Assembly: GCA_001692895.1 (NCBI GenBank)
Contig: KV748208.1
Coordinates: 62,001 to 126,000 of the forward strand
Source of the DNA: Cenococcum geophilum 1.58
Lineage: Eukaryota; Ascomycota; Dothideomycetes; Gloniales; Gloniaceae
DNA length: 64,000 nucleotides
Direction of reading: 5' to 3'
A program made the translations under genes and the position numbers. The notes under the pieces are model-generated. The model was not told the DNA's origin. It did no database searches and saw only the letters and a list, made by a program, of their open reading frames with translations. The first letter of the stretch is position 1. The number at the start of each line of letters is the position of its first letter. This document shows, piece after piece, positions 1-11,858 of this stretch.

Positions 1-619
1 TGGGCCAGTGCAACAGTGACAGTCAGTGTTCGTGTGGCAGGTGCTTGATGTTTGGGAAAACTGGATTCTGTTTGTAAGGGATGTGAAAAAGGACGGAGTG
101 ATATATGGGTGGTTAATTTGTAATGTTCGTCATGAAAGGAAGACTTAGAGCATTTGGGGGTTGGGAGAGGCCGTAAGGAATAATATTTAAATCGGACTGA
201 ACTTATGATTGCGGTGTACCTTGCGGCGCGGAATGTCTGTCAACTTTCCTTCATTCTCTCGTGAATAACTTTCGGGCCGTTTAGCAAAGTAGAATAGTGA
301 TGTCTTAGAGATGCTTTTACTCGACTAAAATTTCTTATAGTTGCTAAGAATATACTATATATAATTAGGAAGCCACGTAAAGAGAACCGAGCACGTGTAT
401 CAGCGCCTTCACGGGCTACGCGCACCTTATAGGTAGTACAGCCGTGTCAATAGCTCATGACCGAGAAACACAACTAAATTTAATGCGCCCCGTAAACAGG
501 CTGCAAATAATTTGTTTTGAGAAATGAAAATCTCCGACTACCTGTAAGCTCCAGGTCCATGCTTCTAGTAACGGGCTGACTTGCTTTTTGGCAATCCAAT
601 TTTCCCTTAGGTGACCAAT
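1..619. other. Non-coding 5' flank of the carboxylesterase
   Basis: Ordinary base composition without the TA-rich RIP texture seen later. I see no coding continuity; the short open frames on the minus strand (240-425, 455-727) have no recognisable protein character. The region presumably held the promoter of the esterase that starts at 620. No repeat or RNA gene was recognised. Confidence 0.5.
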
Positions 620-1291
620 ATGCGCGTTCTTGGCACTGTTTGTGCCGTTGTAGCGCTCATTCTTTCGTTGTCTAGCCCTTCGAGTGCCGCTGCAGTCAAA
701 ACCACGAGCGATTTGATTATTGGTCATACAGCGCCGAACCGAACGGCTGTTACTGAGTTCTTAGGTATTCAGTATGGCCAAACTCCAGTGGGAAACTTGA
801 GATTCGCGGCGCTTCAGCGCAGTGATCTATTTGGACTGGCGTGGCGTGGATCCGAGGTCAAATCCACTCCAATGCTCCAGTCCAAATTCAATACACCATA
901 CCTAAATAGGAATAACGTTTTAGCCACCCAGTCGAGCCAGCCACCCGGTCGAGCCACCCCAAAACACATCAAAATCTACCAACTTTAACCTTTTATAACT
1001 CCACCTTTATTAAANATATTTAAATAAAAATTTAAATATAGCTACTTATATATAGAGGTATTCTATTTATAATATTTTTNAAAAAGGTATTATATATTTA
1101 AGCTAATAAATACTTAATAAAAGCCTATATGACCTAAAAGGGACCGAATTAGGTAATAAATAGAAATAATGATGTAATACTCTTTTAAAAATATGATAAA
1201 TAAAATACCTTTATATATAAGCGGCTATATTTAAAATTTTATTTAAATATCTTTAATAGGGGTGGAGTTATAAAAGGCTAAAGTTGGTAGA

Positions 1292-1484
1292 TGTCACGGA
1301 ACGGGGGCAGTGGCTACAGAGCGTATGTATTCGAGGAGTCTATAAGACGTTGCGCGATCGATCGTAAGGGTCGAGGGCGTAAGGAGGTGATATACCTACG
1401 CGTAGCTGATATAAGCTGTACGCGAGGTGTACGCGAGAGCACGGGGCTCTCCTATGGAGGCCCCTGCGGTGGGGTTCTGTGACA
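1292..1484 (-). repeat. 3' LTR of Gypsy D
   Basis: 193 bp. It differs from the other LTR at five sites, all transitions, and is much more GC-rich than the element's interior. Confidence 0.92.
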
Positions 1485-1648
1485 CTACCCCCCCTCCTAT
1501 AAAGGCGGAGCTCCGGCGACGCTGTGGTTACTATATATATATAGAAGGGGCACTTAAGGTATAGAAAAGAAGAAAGGGGGGTATTACTAAAGGTTTAAAA
1601 TAACGTTATATAATAAGGCTTAGTATCTAAAAATCCAATTAATTAGAT

Positions 1649-1671
1649 AACTTTAACCGCCGGTTAAAGTT
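1649..1671 (-). repeat. Conserved 3'-region hairpin, copy in Gypsy D
   Basis: A near-perfect inverted repeat, AACTTTAACC / GGTTAAAGTT around a 3-nt centre, between the pol remnant and the 3' LTR. Related copies with matching flanks occur in Gypsy B (18352-18374) and Gypsy A (62990-63012), all in the same orientation relative to their element. Confidence 0.75.
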
Positions 1672-1699
1672 CCTAGATATCTTAACAATATTCTAGTTA

Positions 1700-4600
1700 T
1701 GTAATCGCACTTTGCCGCAATTTAACGGCAATTTGCCCTTACGTGGTAATATATAACGGTTTAACTCTATAAGGGCTCCTATAGAGGATTGGGTATAAAA
1801 TCTCTGCTTAGGCCCGGTTTCTATAGGTTCGCGTAGTAAAAGTTACTAATTAGATCCTTTGCATTTTTAAAGTCTTTCTATAGTTGCTATTCTAGCTAAT
1901 CTATATCGAATCCTGTGTATATAGCTCTATAATAGAGCCGTTGTCCTCTACCTTTGCTAAAGTATTTAGAGTTAATAATTTGTTTAACAGTCCACTCCTT
2001 ATGGTTCTCGTCTTTGTTCTTATCTTAGATTAGTACTAATAGGGGTTTAGGCTATATTTACCCTAGTAAGGGGTTAGGCTAATAGAGGTGTAGTAGCTAT
2101 AGGTAAAATACAGGCTATATCCCGTGGGTGGTTAGGGTAGGTGGGAGTTTTAGCTTATATGCAGCTCCCATATTAATAACTTATTTAATTAGATAGGGGC
2201 TAAGGTTTTTATAATTAAGTGACTTTATAGGCCTCTATATAGAGATATTACGTATATCTAGCTATACCTAGTCGCTAACACGTATCTCCAGTAGTGGCGT
2301 TCTATAGCGGTTAGCGAAGTAGGCCTACTTTACTTAAGCCTAGGCCATTTCTCCCTTGTAGTAGTTGAGTAGATTTTTTATATAGTCTGCATGCTGGTCG
2401 GTAAGTAGTATCTTAAGGCGTTTTTTATATGGTAGTTTTTTATTAATAGGTTTTAGTGGCTCTATACTAGATTAGGGGTAATAACCCTTATTCGCGAAGA
2501 ACGGGGTAAGTCCTATAGTAGTTAAGACATAGTTATTTGCTATAAATTTACCTAGTAGGAGGTAATCTACCCAGTTATCTTAACTATAGGTAACTACCTA
2601 TTATAGGTACGCTTTTATACTGGCATTAGCGTTTTTTAGTTGCCTAGTAGTTTTATAGTAAAAGGATATAGATATCTTAACAGAGATGCTAAGGCGTTAG
2701 TAGATTCGTCTCTATACATCGGAGTTAAATTATATACCTTAGTCGGACGTAATCAAGTTAGGTAACCTATATAGTCGGTAAACTTTATAAAGGAAGGCGT
2801 TAGTAACGTCGCTAACGGCTACGCCTTTAATTGGGACGTAGTGGCGCTCTTTTATAAGTCGGTATATTATTATAAGGATGTTCTTATAGGTACGGCCATG
2901 TCGTTTACAGGGTGGTAGGTTAATAATAAAATCTATAACGATATCTACCTATCGTCGTATAGGTACTAGTAGAGGGTATAGTAGTCCTTAGTACTTTATA
3001 TTAAAGGCCTTAGCGCGCTTATAACCGTAGCAGGCGCCTATAAAGCGTTTAACTAAGTCTATTATTTTTAGCTAGAAGTAGTATCGGCTAAGAAGCTTAT
3101 AGGTTCCTTCTTTGCCTAAGTGGCCGCTTAATTAAAGGTTGTAGGCCATTTAAATTAGTTGCTATTATAGATTTTCTAGGTTAGGGATAAATAGGCGACC
3201 TCTATAATAGAGCCTATTCTCTTTTACTTCTAAGGCTGCTATATTAATCTAGCCTAAGCTTTAAAGGTTAATAGGTAGCATATAGGTGCTAGCGGTCTTT
3301 ACGGTAATAAGTTAATGTAGTAATAGGTTAACAGGGGTGTTATATACCATAGTAATAAGCTCGTTAATTTTAGGAGGTAACTCTAGTTCTATGGTATAAA
3401 GCTAAGGTACAGTTGGCTTTATTGTAGGTAGTATACCTAGGGCTAAATTTCGTGCTTTTAGGATTGTCTGTTATTGGAACTAATTATAGGGGTTATCTTT
3501 AGACTAAGAAAGGTCTTACGAGCGGCGTATTAGGCTATTAGGTTTAGTACCTTATACTCCTAGTCTATATGTAATTTTAAAGTTAAAACTAGAAAGGAAC
3601 TTGTTCTAATATACTTAGTATTAGTTTAGCTACTTTGTGGTTATAAAGTACTTAAGGTTACAATAGTCCGTAAGGACTTTAGTTGGCTAGTTAGGCTCTG
3701 CTAAGGAAAGTTTTAGTTAGAATTCTTTAAACGCTTATATAATTGTAAGGAGTTCTTTATTATAGATCTTATAGTTATACTCTTATAGTATAAGCTTAGA
3801 TAAGTAGAATGCGACTAGGTAAAGGAAACCGTTATCGCCTATTTAGGAAAGGACGCCTGCGTTAACGTGGTCTAAGGAGTTGGTTTTAAGATAAAGTTAT
3901 CGTCCTAGTGTAAAGTGGGCTAGGATAGGTACTTTAGTAAAGGCATTTTTAAGGTCTTAGAACGCCTTCTCGCATTTAGGCGTCTAGGTAAAGCGTAGGT
4001 GCGTTTTTCTTCCTTTTATAGAAAGGCCCTTTATTCGCATTATTGCTGTAAATAGTGCTACTACGCCTAAGAAGTTATATATAAATTTCTAATAGAAGTT
4101 AGCGAAACCGAGAAAGGCTTATACGTCCTTAATACAGTTAGGGGCTTACTATTTAGTAATTATACGTACCTTCTTAGGGTCTATATAGACACCCTTAGTA
4201 ATAACAATTAGTCTAAGGTATTTTACTTTTGTAACTAAGAATTCGCATTTCTTTAAATTAATATAAAGTCCTACGTCCCTAAGGCGCTATAGGACCTTTT
4301 AAACGTATTTGGTATACTTAGAAGGGTTATTACTATAAATAAGTATATCGTCTAGGTACGCGGAGCAGAAGTCATTAAGGTAGTCCTATAAGGCGTTATT
4401 AATATAGCTTTAAAAGGTGCCTGGGCCGTTATATATACTAAAGGGTATAATAGTGTATTTAAATTAGCCGAAGCGTAATACGAATATAGTTTTCTATTTA
4501 TTACCTTCCTATATTTAGAGATAGTTAAAGGCGGCGATAATATTAAGCTTAGTATAGATTTTGGCTTAGCTAAGCCGCTTAAGGGTCTCCTATATAAGCG

Positions 4601-7300
4601 GTACTAAGTATTAGTTTTTAATCATAATAGCGTTAAGTCCTCTATAGTTAACGTAGAATTAAATACCTCCCCCTAGCTTCTTAGTAGGAAGAATAGGGGC
4701 GGCTGCTAGTAATATGCTGGGACAAATAAACCCTTTATTAAGGTATTTGTTGATATACTTTCTTATAACTAGAAGTTTATCTTTTAATATTAGGTAGGGT
4801 CTCTTATAAGATAGCGTTTTTCCTTATTTAATATTAATGGCATAGTTATTAGGTTAATATAGGGGGAGTATATCTACGCCCTTTTGTAAGCATATGTTAA
4901 TAAAGTTATAGTACCTCTTAGAGAAAAGCTTACGGAGTTCTTTATTAGTAAGTCCTTTTTTAAGTTTTATAAACTTCTTAAAGTCTAAAGGTAAAAGTCT
5001 ATAGAGTTCCGCAGGGGCGTTATCTTCTAGAAGGTTAACTATATCTATCCTATTACTATAGAGGACGTAGTCCTATTCTTTATTAAGCTTATATAGTCGT
5101 AATTGGAAAGCTGTAGTAACGGTCCAGCCTTTCCTATATACTATGCGGTAGAAGGCCGCGGCACTTATATAGTAGTAGTTAGTCATAAGTAAGGTAATAA
5201 GGGGTTTCTTAGGTTAATATCTTAGTAAGTAAATAAAGGCGGCTAGGCTATATCCTAGGCAAGTCTCTCTATAGTATTTAAAGTTAAAGGTTACTTCTCT
5301 CTTTTCCTAGTTAATGGCGGGGTTATATTATTTAAGCTAGCTTATTTTAAGGATAATAGGGTAGTTAGTAAGTAGTATAATATAGGCCTAGAGCTCTTCC
5401 TAGTGCCCGTTTATATCTAAATAGAGTTATACTATATAGGTAATCTTCTATATAGTATAACTACCATTAGCGAGTTATAGGGCGCGGGCTTTAGTAAGGG
5501 GTAAGGTAGGTAGGTTATAAGTACGCACGAGTTAGGTATCTATAAATTAGTTAGTAGCTCCGCAGTTAATTATAGAACGGCTTTTATATTATTTTGTGGC
5601 AGTAGTTCCTATTATAGGTAAAACTATCTATTTCCATCCGTTTATCTTTACTAAGTTATCTATTAAGTAGGCCGATATATAGATCCCTCTATTATTAGGG
5701 CGTCCCAACCCACAACTTAGGGCTAAAACTTAGCGTTTTCCGCTTTTATATCCAATTCTACTGCTATTACTATATTTTCGTCTTATACGGTAATGGCGCG
5801 TAGCAACGTATTTAGTGTTTAGGGTATTAGGTTAGGTATTAGGTAGTAGGTACTAAACCTAGCCATTAGGTAGTTTAGATTATCGCAATAATAGCCTTTT
5901 TAATAGCATCTATAGCAGCGTCCTAATTTTTAGAGTAGCTTACGCTTTCCATCTAGGAGTTTTTACGGAAAGGTTAGTATAGAGAGGTTAATATTAGCTC
6001 TAGTAGTACTTAAGGTAGTAGGCGTCGGTGGCTTAGTATATATAGGTTTAATAGGCCCAGAGGGCTTTTATAGAGAGGTCTTTAAGTAAGGGTTAGCAGT
6101 AGCAATCTAATTTAGTTGTTATTTAATCTTCTATAGGGCTGCTACCATCTTATAAATATCATTATAGTTATAACTAGTGGCTGCGTAACTAAGGTAATAA
6201 GTAACTTTTTTAAGGAGATTCTTCTGGTCTTTAGTATTATCTCGGGTAAGGGCTCCGGTATATTCCTAGAATTTAATATAAAACTTGTTAAATAATTTAG
6301 TAGGGCTTATCTTTAGGGCACGTAGTTTAGCTTAGTTGGTGGCTAGTAGGTTATAGTCGTGGTATATTAGGTTAAGATTATTAAGGACTTTTTAGTAAGA
6401 CTACCACTTCTAGGGGCCACTAGTCTCCTATTAGGCGAAGAGTCTATTAAATGGTATACCCTTTATTCGCCCGATAATATAGCTAATTTTAATATCTTCT
6501 GTAGGAAAAAGGCAGGCGCTTTAAGTTAGTTTCTCGCGGATTTATATCTTCTAGTGGCTATATTCCTTGCGGTCTCCTTAGAAGACTAGGGGATTAAGGT
6601 AGCATATATTAGATTCTACGGTAGCAGTTTAGGTCCGATTATTATAGCTTTTATTATTACTGCTTTAGTAGGGGTTCCTATTAGGTAAAGCTGCTTAGCG
6701 CTGACCCTCTATTAAGTATTAAGTAGGTAAAGTTGCCGGGGGCGTAGAGACTTAGGTGGCGTTATATATAGTAAAAAGGTATCTAACGTTGTTATAAATA
6801 TGCTTATTAAGCTAAGATTATAGGTATTTAATTATGCCTTCTTTTTTAGTAACTGTAGCAATTAGTACAATCTTATTCTTCTTTAACTGTTAAACGTTGC
6901 GTTTAGACATACGGAGGTTGTCTTCGGTTTCTTAATATATGTTATTAGCGAGCGCCTTATAAGCTTATAGGTCTTAGATAATATCGCAATCTTAGGCAGT
7001 ACGCATCTTAGCTTATATAAGCTTTAAGTAGTAGTTCTATAGAAGGCGGTAGTATTTATTAGGGTCTCGTGCTACCATTTTTATAAACGTCTCAGCGTCT
7101 TGTATTTTAATTTTAATAGGTAGTAGCCCTTCCATTTACTTATCCGTAGTTATATAGTTAATAAAAGATAAGATATTATTAGTGTCCATCTCCTTAGGGG
7201 TTAGGGCTAATAAATTAAATTCTCCTAGGATTAATTGGCGTTATAGGTTAAGTATAGGTATTGGATTATTTTTTAGGTTTAATATAGTAGCTAGTAAGGA
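1700..7300 (-). pseudogene. gag-pol of Gypsy D (Ty3/Gypsy), riddled with stops
   Basis: Read on the minus strand. Reverse transcriptase is clear at about 4200-4560: FKYTIIPF, then the catalytic box YLDDILIYS (about 4330-4365), then GLYINLKKCEF. Integrase lies further along (about 2640-2960): DFIINLPPCK, YKNILIIIYRLIKERHYVP and LYRLPNLITSD. The gag portion should occupy roughly 5900-7300, but I cannot delimit it. Domain order PR-RT-RH-INT is that of Ty3/Gypsy. Dozens of TAA/TAG codons replace Gln and Trp codons, the RIP pattern. No functional protein can be made. Confidence 0.88.
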
Positions 7301-7442
7301 ATATTGTTTTACTATTATAGGTTCCTTAAAAGTATAAAGTGAGGTAATTTATAGACACGCTGCTTTTGGCAGCGCCTGCAGTATTATAGAGACGTAGAAT
7401 TAGTTATAGGCTAAGCGTTGGTGGTAAAAAGGCGCAACGTAA

Positions 7443-7635
7443 TGTCACGGAACGGGGGCAGTGGCTACAGAGCGTATATATTCGAGGAGTCTATAAGACA
7501 TTGCGCGATCGATCGTAAGGGTCAAGGGCGTAAGGAGGTGATATACCTACGCGTAGCTGACATAAGCTGTACGCGAGGTGTACGCGAGAGCACGGGGCTC
7601 TCCTATGGAGGCCCCTGCGGTGGGGTTCCGTGACA
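7443..7635 (-). repeat. 5' LTR of Gypsy D
   Basis: 193-bp partner of 1292-1484. The primer-binding region should lie just below 7442 on the minus strand. Confidence 0.92.
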
Positions 7636-9470
7636 GTAGATTTTGGTGTGTTTTGGGGTGGCTCGACCGGGTGGCTGGCTCGACTGGGTGGCTAAAACGT
7701 TAATGGTTACCTATATAGGCTAGCCCGCAATTTTGGATTTCAATTGGCGCGAGTGTTCGCGCCGGTCCAAATAGATCACTGGCCTCAGCGATATGTGGCT
7801 CCGGCGGGAGCAGTCTTGACGGGAGCAGTCTTCCTCATGGGTAAACTTGTAACCATTCCTGGCCCAGGAATCAATTCTTGGACCATCACCGATGCGGGGT
7901 TTCGCAGGCACCGTATGTCGAAGCGTCTATTCCAGAATATGCCGAAATGTCCATTAATATGTTTGGTGACTGTCCGGCGAACATTCCACCATACAGCACG
8001 TTCCCTCTTCACGCAGAACGGCTTCCGTATTTGGAGTCTCTTCACCACGCACACCAGCAATCCTCACGACGAAGACTGCCTGAAACTCAACGTCTGGACC
8101 AAGACACCGAAGGCGAAGGCGAAGAAGCCCGTGTTCATCTGGTTTCATGGCGGAAGTAAGATAGAGGTAGCTCCTATTCCGGAACCGCACTATATACGAC
8201 TTAGGATTCACCATACCTAGCTCATACAGCCCCTTCTACAACAGCCAGTATCTTTCTAACACTGAAGATGTTGTAGTGGTCACGCCCAAGTAAATTTCTT
8301 TCTCCAAATTCACTCTCGCATCTACCCACCTGACTTCTTTAGTTATCGCTCCGGCATATTTGGTTTCTCTGGTGCCCCGGGTATAGAGCAAAATGCCGCG
8401 CTGCTCAATTATTACTCCGTCGTGGAGCGAGTGCGCGACAACATCGTAGGCACCAGCGCTAATCCTTTTCGGATCGTTATATTCGGACAAAGCGCAGGAG
8501 GAACAGCAGTAGACCACTGCTCTTATGCCTGAAAGTCCGATCCCATCGTCGCAGGGTTAATATCTCACTCAGGCACAGCTCTGAGCTCCAACCCAAACAA
8601 TACAACGTATGCCTCGTCCATCTTCTACAACGTTTCCAGGACGCTCGAGTGCGGTGGTGCAAGCGATGATCCTGCTATTGTCGTGGCCTGCGTCTGAACT
8701 GCGAATATCTCCGTCATGCTGACGGCCGCTGCGAAGGCGCCTGCTCTTCCAACAAAGGCATTGGCACACGCGACTTTCCATCCCACCATCGATAATATAG
8801 TAGTGTTCGACAATTATAAGGCAATGTCTGTAAATTGCTCGATCTTAAAGATACCGTACCTCCTAGCAAATGCAGATTATGGACGTGGCTGGTACAAACT
8901 CTCCGCCTACGCCGCGAAGATCAATTTAACACACTCCCAATGGGATTTATTTAATCAGCGTGCGTTTACATGTCCCACTGGCGAGGAGGCGAAATACAGA
9001 GTCCAGTATGAGATACCGACTTAGTGGTATAGATACAATGGTGACGAGGGCAGCCTCAGGCTGTATAATGGCAGTGCAGGGTTGGGTTCCAGACGCAGCA
9101 GCGTGTACCATGGAACAGATCTCGACATGGTGTTTGGCACAGCTTATAGCGCAAGTGGGTAGATAAATACAGCCGAGGAAGACGCGACGAGCGAGTACAT
9201 GGTGGGTGCTTGGGCAGCTTTTGCGAGGGATCCAGCCAAGGCATTGATCAAGTACGGGTGGCCGTCGTATAGCGAGAATAGTGTGTGCCCTTTTTCTGAT
9301 TTTCCGAGAGAATTCAACAGGGTGAAGGCCAGAGCGGAGTTAACAATTGGCAGGCACGAGTCTGGTGCGGTTAGCGTATAATAACTCAGCGAAGCCCAAT
9401 TTCGTCAATCCGGCAGTGTATGAGGGCGAGTGTCCTGCGAAGAGCGATTTTCCCCTGACCAAGGCGCATT

Positions 9471-9818
9471 CTAAACATAGATATGGAGGCGAGCATTATC
9501 ATGGCTATACGGGAAGTCATTCATTAGTCTTCACCACGCTATGCAAGTTCCAAATAAACCATTGGGGGAACTTAGAACGTGGCCCGGGCTTGTACGTGTA
9601 TAAGTATTGTTTTCTTAAGCGTCCGAGGTCGTTTATAGGGGTATGGCGAGGCCGCCGAGGTTGAATGTAAGCTTCAAAGGCACGTTGATATGAAAATGAA
9701 GAGGATATATTTAAAGTTCCCATTTCAAACCAGATTCACACGGAAATAAAATCCACCAAATCTACTGTACAGGTAGGTTAAACGCCCCTTGCTCCCTCTC
9801 GCTCCGGAAGAAACGCTT
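9471..9818. other. Intergenic spacer, esterase 3' side to UstYa-like gene
   Basis: Ordinary composition. The two genes converge here. No separate gene or repeat was recognised; open frames at 9517-9723 look spurious. Confidence 0.5.
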
Positions 9819-10850
9819 CTAGATGTTGTTAGTTGCGACGGTGTTCTCGATGGCCCAGGTCCGGATATTATCATAATTCCTGCACACGTGCTTCGTGCTG
9901 AAATCTGGCCACGGTCCATCGTATCCGGGCATCTCGTGGAAAGTGATAACACCAACATCACTTGAGCACATAAGACTAAGTCGTAGAATCTCGATACAAT
10001 GATCTGTTACAGGTTAGGAACTTTCTAATTATTCCGGATGGGTAGTCGTTAATGTCTTACCAAGATGTATCCGAAGCTTCTTTGGTGGGTCTGCTAGATC
10101 GCCACCTAGAGGGTCATAGTGTTCCTTGTATGCTATCTTCCGGAGAAAGTTTAAGCAGTGGAGCTGAGAGGACATTAGCTACATTGTTCTATGGTAGAAA
10201 TGCACCGGGGATGGCTCACTTGGTGGAAGACCTCCAGCCCGATTCGGAAACCGTGCTCACCAGTCTTCGGATTAGTCACCCCTAATGAATCCATGGGCTT
10301 CCCTAGAGTTTTCATCTGTTCGTGAGAGATCATTTGGTCGCCAACTAAAGATCATCATATTAGCAAGTGTGATATTAGCTCGATATATCAACTCTACATA
10401 CTATCAAATGCGAGGGCATTCCATGCAGCATCGACAGCATCATTGGCTCCAGTGTAGATAGGTGATCCCATCCGGCTAACATTGTACTGTACCGTCGAGT
10501 ACTCGACTGCCTCTAATGCCGGTGCTATTTTTAAGATATCAGTATCCTCAGTCCCGGGTAAGGTGCGCCTGTATCTGGGAAGGCCACTTACACCATGATG
10601 CAAATTTCTGAACGAAGGCCTCATTCGTCGGCTGTCCGAACCAACTTGATACGAATAAGGCTGCCGATATCGAGAATAGTGCGGCGTGTGTGTACCACAT
10701 CCACCTTGGCGTTTTCCGCACATTGCGTGTCCGTGCCTCCTCTCCCAGCCCGTCCTCCAGTAATGTGGCCGTCGAGTCACTCGATAAGCTGACCCTCTTC
10801 TCGTCTTCCAGTACGATCTCATATCCTGTCTTGTCGAATCCGGGCTTCAT
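9819..10850 (-). CDS. UstYa-like (DUF3328) oxidase, intact five-exon gene
   Basis: Type II membrane protein of the UstYa/DUF3328 family; members catalyse oxidative cyclisation, hydroxylation or related steps on fungal peptide products (family knowledge). Exons on the minus strand: 10850-10592, 10524-10402, 10344-10220, 10163-10061, 10003-9819. The four introns are 56-67 bp with GTAAGT, GTATGT, GTGAGC and GTAAGA donors and AG acceptors. The spliced length is 795 nt, exactly 264 codons plus TAG, with no internal stop. Residues 1-52 are polar cytosolic; a single membrane helix spans about 53-70; a WSPALEAVEY segment follows at 86-95. The two diagnostic HxxHC motifs are HQLHC (168-172) and HLDHC (202-206), each assembled across a splice junction. 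The C-terminal HVCRNYDNIRTWA is also family-typical. It converges on the dead esterase. Such genes usually sit in peptide biosynthetic clusters, but no precursor or partner enzyme is visible here. Confidence 0.92.
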
Positions 10851-11579
10851 GTTGGCTGCTGGTGGTCGTTGTCACGTGGGTGAATTACTGGAGGTGGGTC
10901 AGTGAGTAAAATGACTGCCAGCAGTGGCCATTGAAAGTCTGGGCAGCAGCAGCATATTATGGAAGTTGACTTCGGTCCGTGCGAACAGGCTGTGAGGATT
11001 GAATGGTGTTAAGCTAAGTTTGACTGTCTTTTGAAGTTTCAAAAGCTGTAGGAGATGAAGGGAGGGCGCTGTCAAATACTATAAAACAAGCGGATGGACA
11101 ATACGGTAATGCTACTTTAGAAAGAAAATTACATCAAAACGTGCGTTGTCGGGCTAGGAAAATTGCCTAGCCTTCTACTCCAGCTTTTGTACCAAATACT
11201 ACCATTTCAACTTGATGACGCAGCAAAAAAACGGGTAACAAGCTCCCCAGAAGCATGACTTGCCATAACGCTTTACACCCAACGTATGTGAGGAATCCAG
11301 GAGCAATGTTCCAAGACTGTCACCAGCGCCGTTGCAGCCAAGTAATTGCCAACAATGCTAAGACAGCTTGAACCTCTCCGTCCGCTACCTCCTGCCGTTT
11401 CCACCGCTCAAGCATCCTTGGTCGCAGCTGACGACTGGTGTAGCGAATGGGCGGAATCCATCTTTGCGTGGTTTTATCCTTTCGTCAAGGCCTTCTCTCT
11501 GCGGCGGCCGTTTGGGTGTTATTGCATGGGACGTCGCAGCTCTCAAGTGTAATCGCCATGCGAAACAGTTCTTGGCTCA
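10851..11579. other. Upstream region of the UstYa-like gene
   Basis: Ordinary composition, not RIP-affected. It should contain the promoter of the minus-strand UstYa-like gene. A TATAAAA-like string occurs near 11080 on the plus strand, on the wrong strand for that gene. From about 11340 GC content rises and overlapping open frames appear on both strands; I cannot assign a protein to 11346-11579. Confidence 0.4.
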
Positions 11580-11858
11580 TCAGGGTGGGGCCTCCTCTCC
11601 CCAGGGCCACCCCGCGAAGCGTCCCGTTTTGGGCCTTCCACCCGCTTGAGCTTGCCGAACTCTTGCCGACTCCCGAGCCCTGGCATTCTGGGCAAAAGCT
11701 TCTTCGTCCCATTTAGACTGATATTGTTCAAGCTTCATCAACAAGTGTTTGGCCCCGGTTGCAGAATACGTGGTTTTTGGAGCCTTGTGGGTACCTCGCA
11801 TATTTTTGAGCCTGAGGATGGGTGTCACAGGTTGCATGCTAGAGCGCTTGATCGCCAT
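11580..11858 (-). CDS. Possible small gene, unrecognised
   Basis: A 92-codon open frame beginning MAIKRSSMQPVTPILRLKN. It is basic at the N-terminus, with a charged, probably helical middle (LLMKLEQYQSKWDEEAF) and an Ala/Arg-rich stretch after it. I do not recognise a family. Composition is GC-rich with no RIP stops. It could be a 5' exon of a longer spliced gene extending to lower coordinates, or a chance frame; overlapping frames on both strands weaken the case. It points toward the UstYa-like gene and shares its strand. Confidence 0.3.
   Translation of the reverse strand: MAIKRSSMQPVTPILRLKNMRGTHKAPKTTYSATGAKHLLMKLEQYQSKWDEEAFAQNARARESARVRQAQAGGRPKTGRFAGWPWGEEAPP

Larger units (their letters stand above)
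1292..7635 (-). mobile_element. Gypsy D: full-length LTR retrotransposon, RIP-degraded
   Basis: 6344 bp, bounded by two 193-bp direct LTRs beginning TGTCACGGAAC and ending in TGACA, with a perfect 5-bp duplication GTAGA at 1287-1291 and 7636-7640. A purine tract (minus strand) abuts the left LTR at 1485-1497, so the element runs on the minus strand and the right LTR is its 5' LTR. Inserted near the inner end of the right arm of the palindromic MITE. Confidence 0.93.
915..7700. mobile_element. TA-flanked palindromic MITE (Tc1/mariner-Pogo-like)
   Basis: Terminal inverted repeats start ACGTTTTAGCCACCC and are flanked by TA on both sides (913-914, 7701-7702). The outer 67 bp (913-979 versus 7636-7702) match with a single mismatch. 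The palindrome continues inward through an AT-rich inner arm (980-1085 versus 1189-1286). Without the retrotransposon the element is about 437 bp and almost entirely fold-back. TA duplication and an ACGT start fit Fot1/Pogo-type MITEs. Undetermined bases occur at 1015 and 1080. Confidence 0.85.
820..7781. mobile_element. Outer MITE (Mutator-like by TSD) in the esterase
   Basis: The ends are inverted copies: CAGTGATCTATTTGGAC at 820-836 and its reverse complement ending at 7781, with similarity continuing a few bases inward (GGCG). The flanks are a 9-bp duplication, GCTTCAGCG (811-819) and GCCTCAGCG (7782-7790); the one difference is a C/T transition. Removing the inner elements leaves about 174 bp (820-912 plus 7703-7781) with no coding capacity, so it is a miniature element. 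A 9-bp duplication is typical of the Mutator superfamily. It is the oldest of three nested insertions at this site. Confidence 0.8.
620..9470 (+). pseudogene. Type-B carboxylesterase/cholinesterase-like gene, interrupted and dead
   Basis: Secreted alpha/beta-hydrolase remnant. ATG at 620 opens a hydrophobic signal peptide, then FLGIQYGQTPVGNLRFAA, the family's N-terminal signature. The frame breaks at 820 where a nested transposon enters and resumes at 7782 (PQRYVAPAG). Downstream lie EDCLKLNVW (8068 on), FIWFHGG, VVVVTPNYR, IFGFSGAPG and the nucleophile elbow GQSAGG with catalytic Ser, then YHGTDLDMVFGT carrying the expected His region, and WAAFARDP. Two clean introns are visible, 8156-8204 and 8290-8342; splicing restores HGGRFTIP and TPNYR. 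In-frame stops occur at 8530 (TGA where Trp is expected), 8695 (TGA where Arg is expected), 9022 and 9160. A frameshift near 9347 moves the C-terminal part (LVRLAYNN to GECP) to another frame. Positions 7841-8060 are poorly conserved and may hold a further intron. The stops fit C-to-T or G-to-A mutation. The 3' end is approximate. Confidence 0.85.

Noticed and set aside
1015..1080. Undetermined bases (also at 16243 and 16255) as signs of a misassembled join
   Set aside because: Flanking sequence is continuous and target duplications are intact; they look like single unresolved bases in repeats.
7418..7633. Open frame across the Gypsy D LTR (and the same frame at 1291-1482)
   Set aside because: Lies in LTR sequence and is duplicated because the LTRs are duplicated; no protein character.
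7785..8060. Several overlapping open frames on both strands in the esterase
   Set aside because: Shadows of esterase exons; the family motifs lie only in the plus-strand frames described.
9725..9961. 78-codon minus-strand frame (and 10052-10285 plus) as separate genes
   Set aside because: They overlap, in other frames, the exons of the UstYa-like gene, which splices perfectly.
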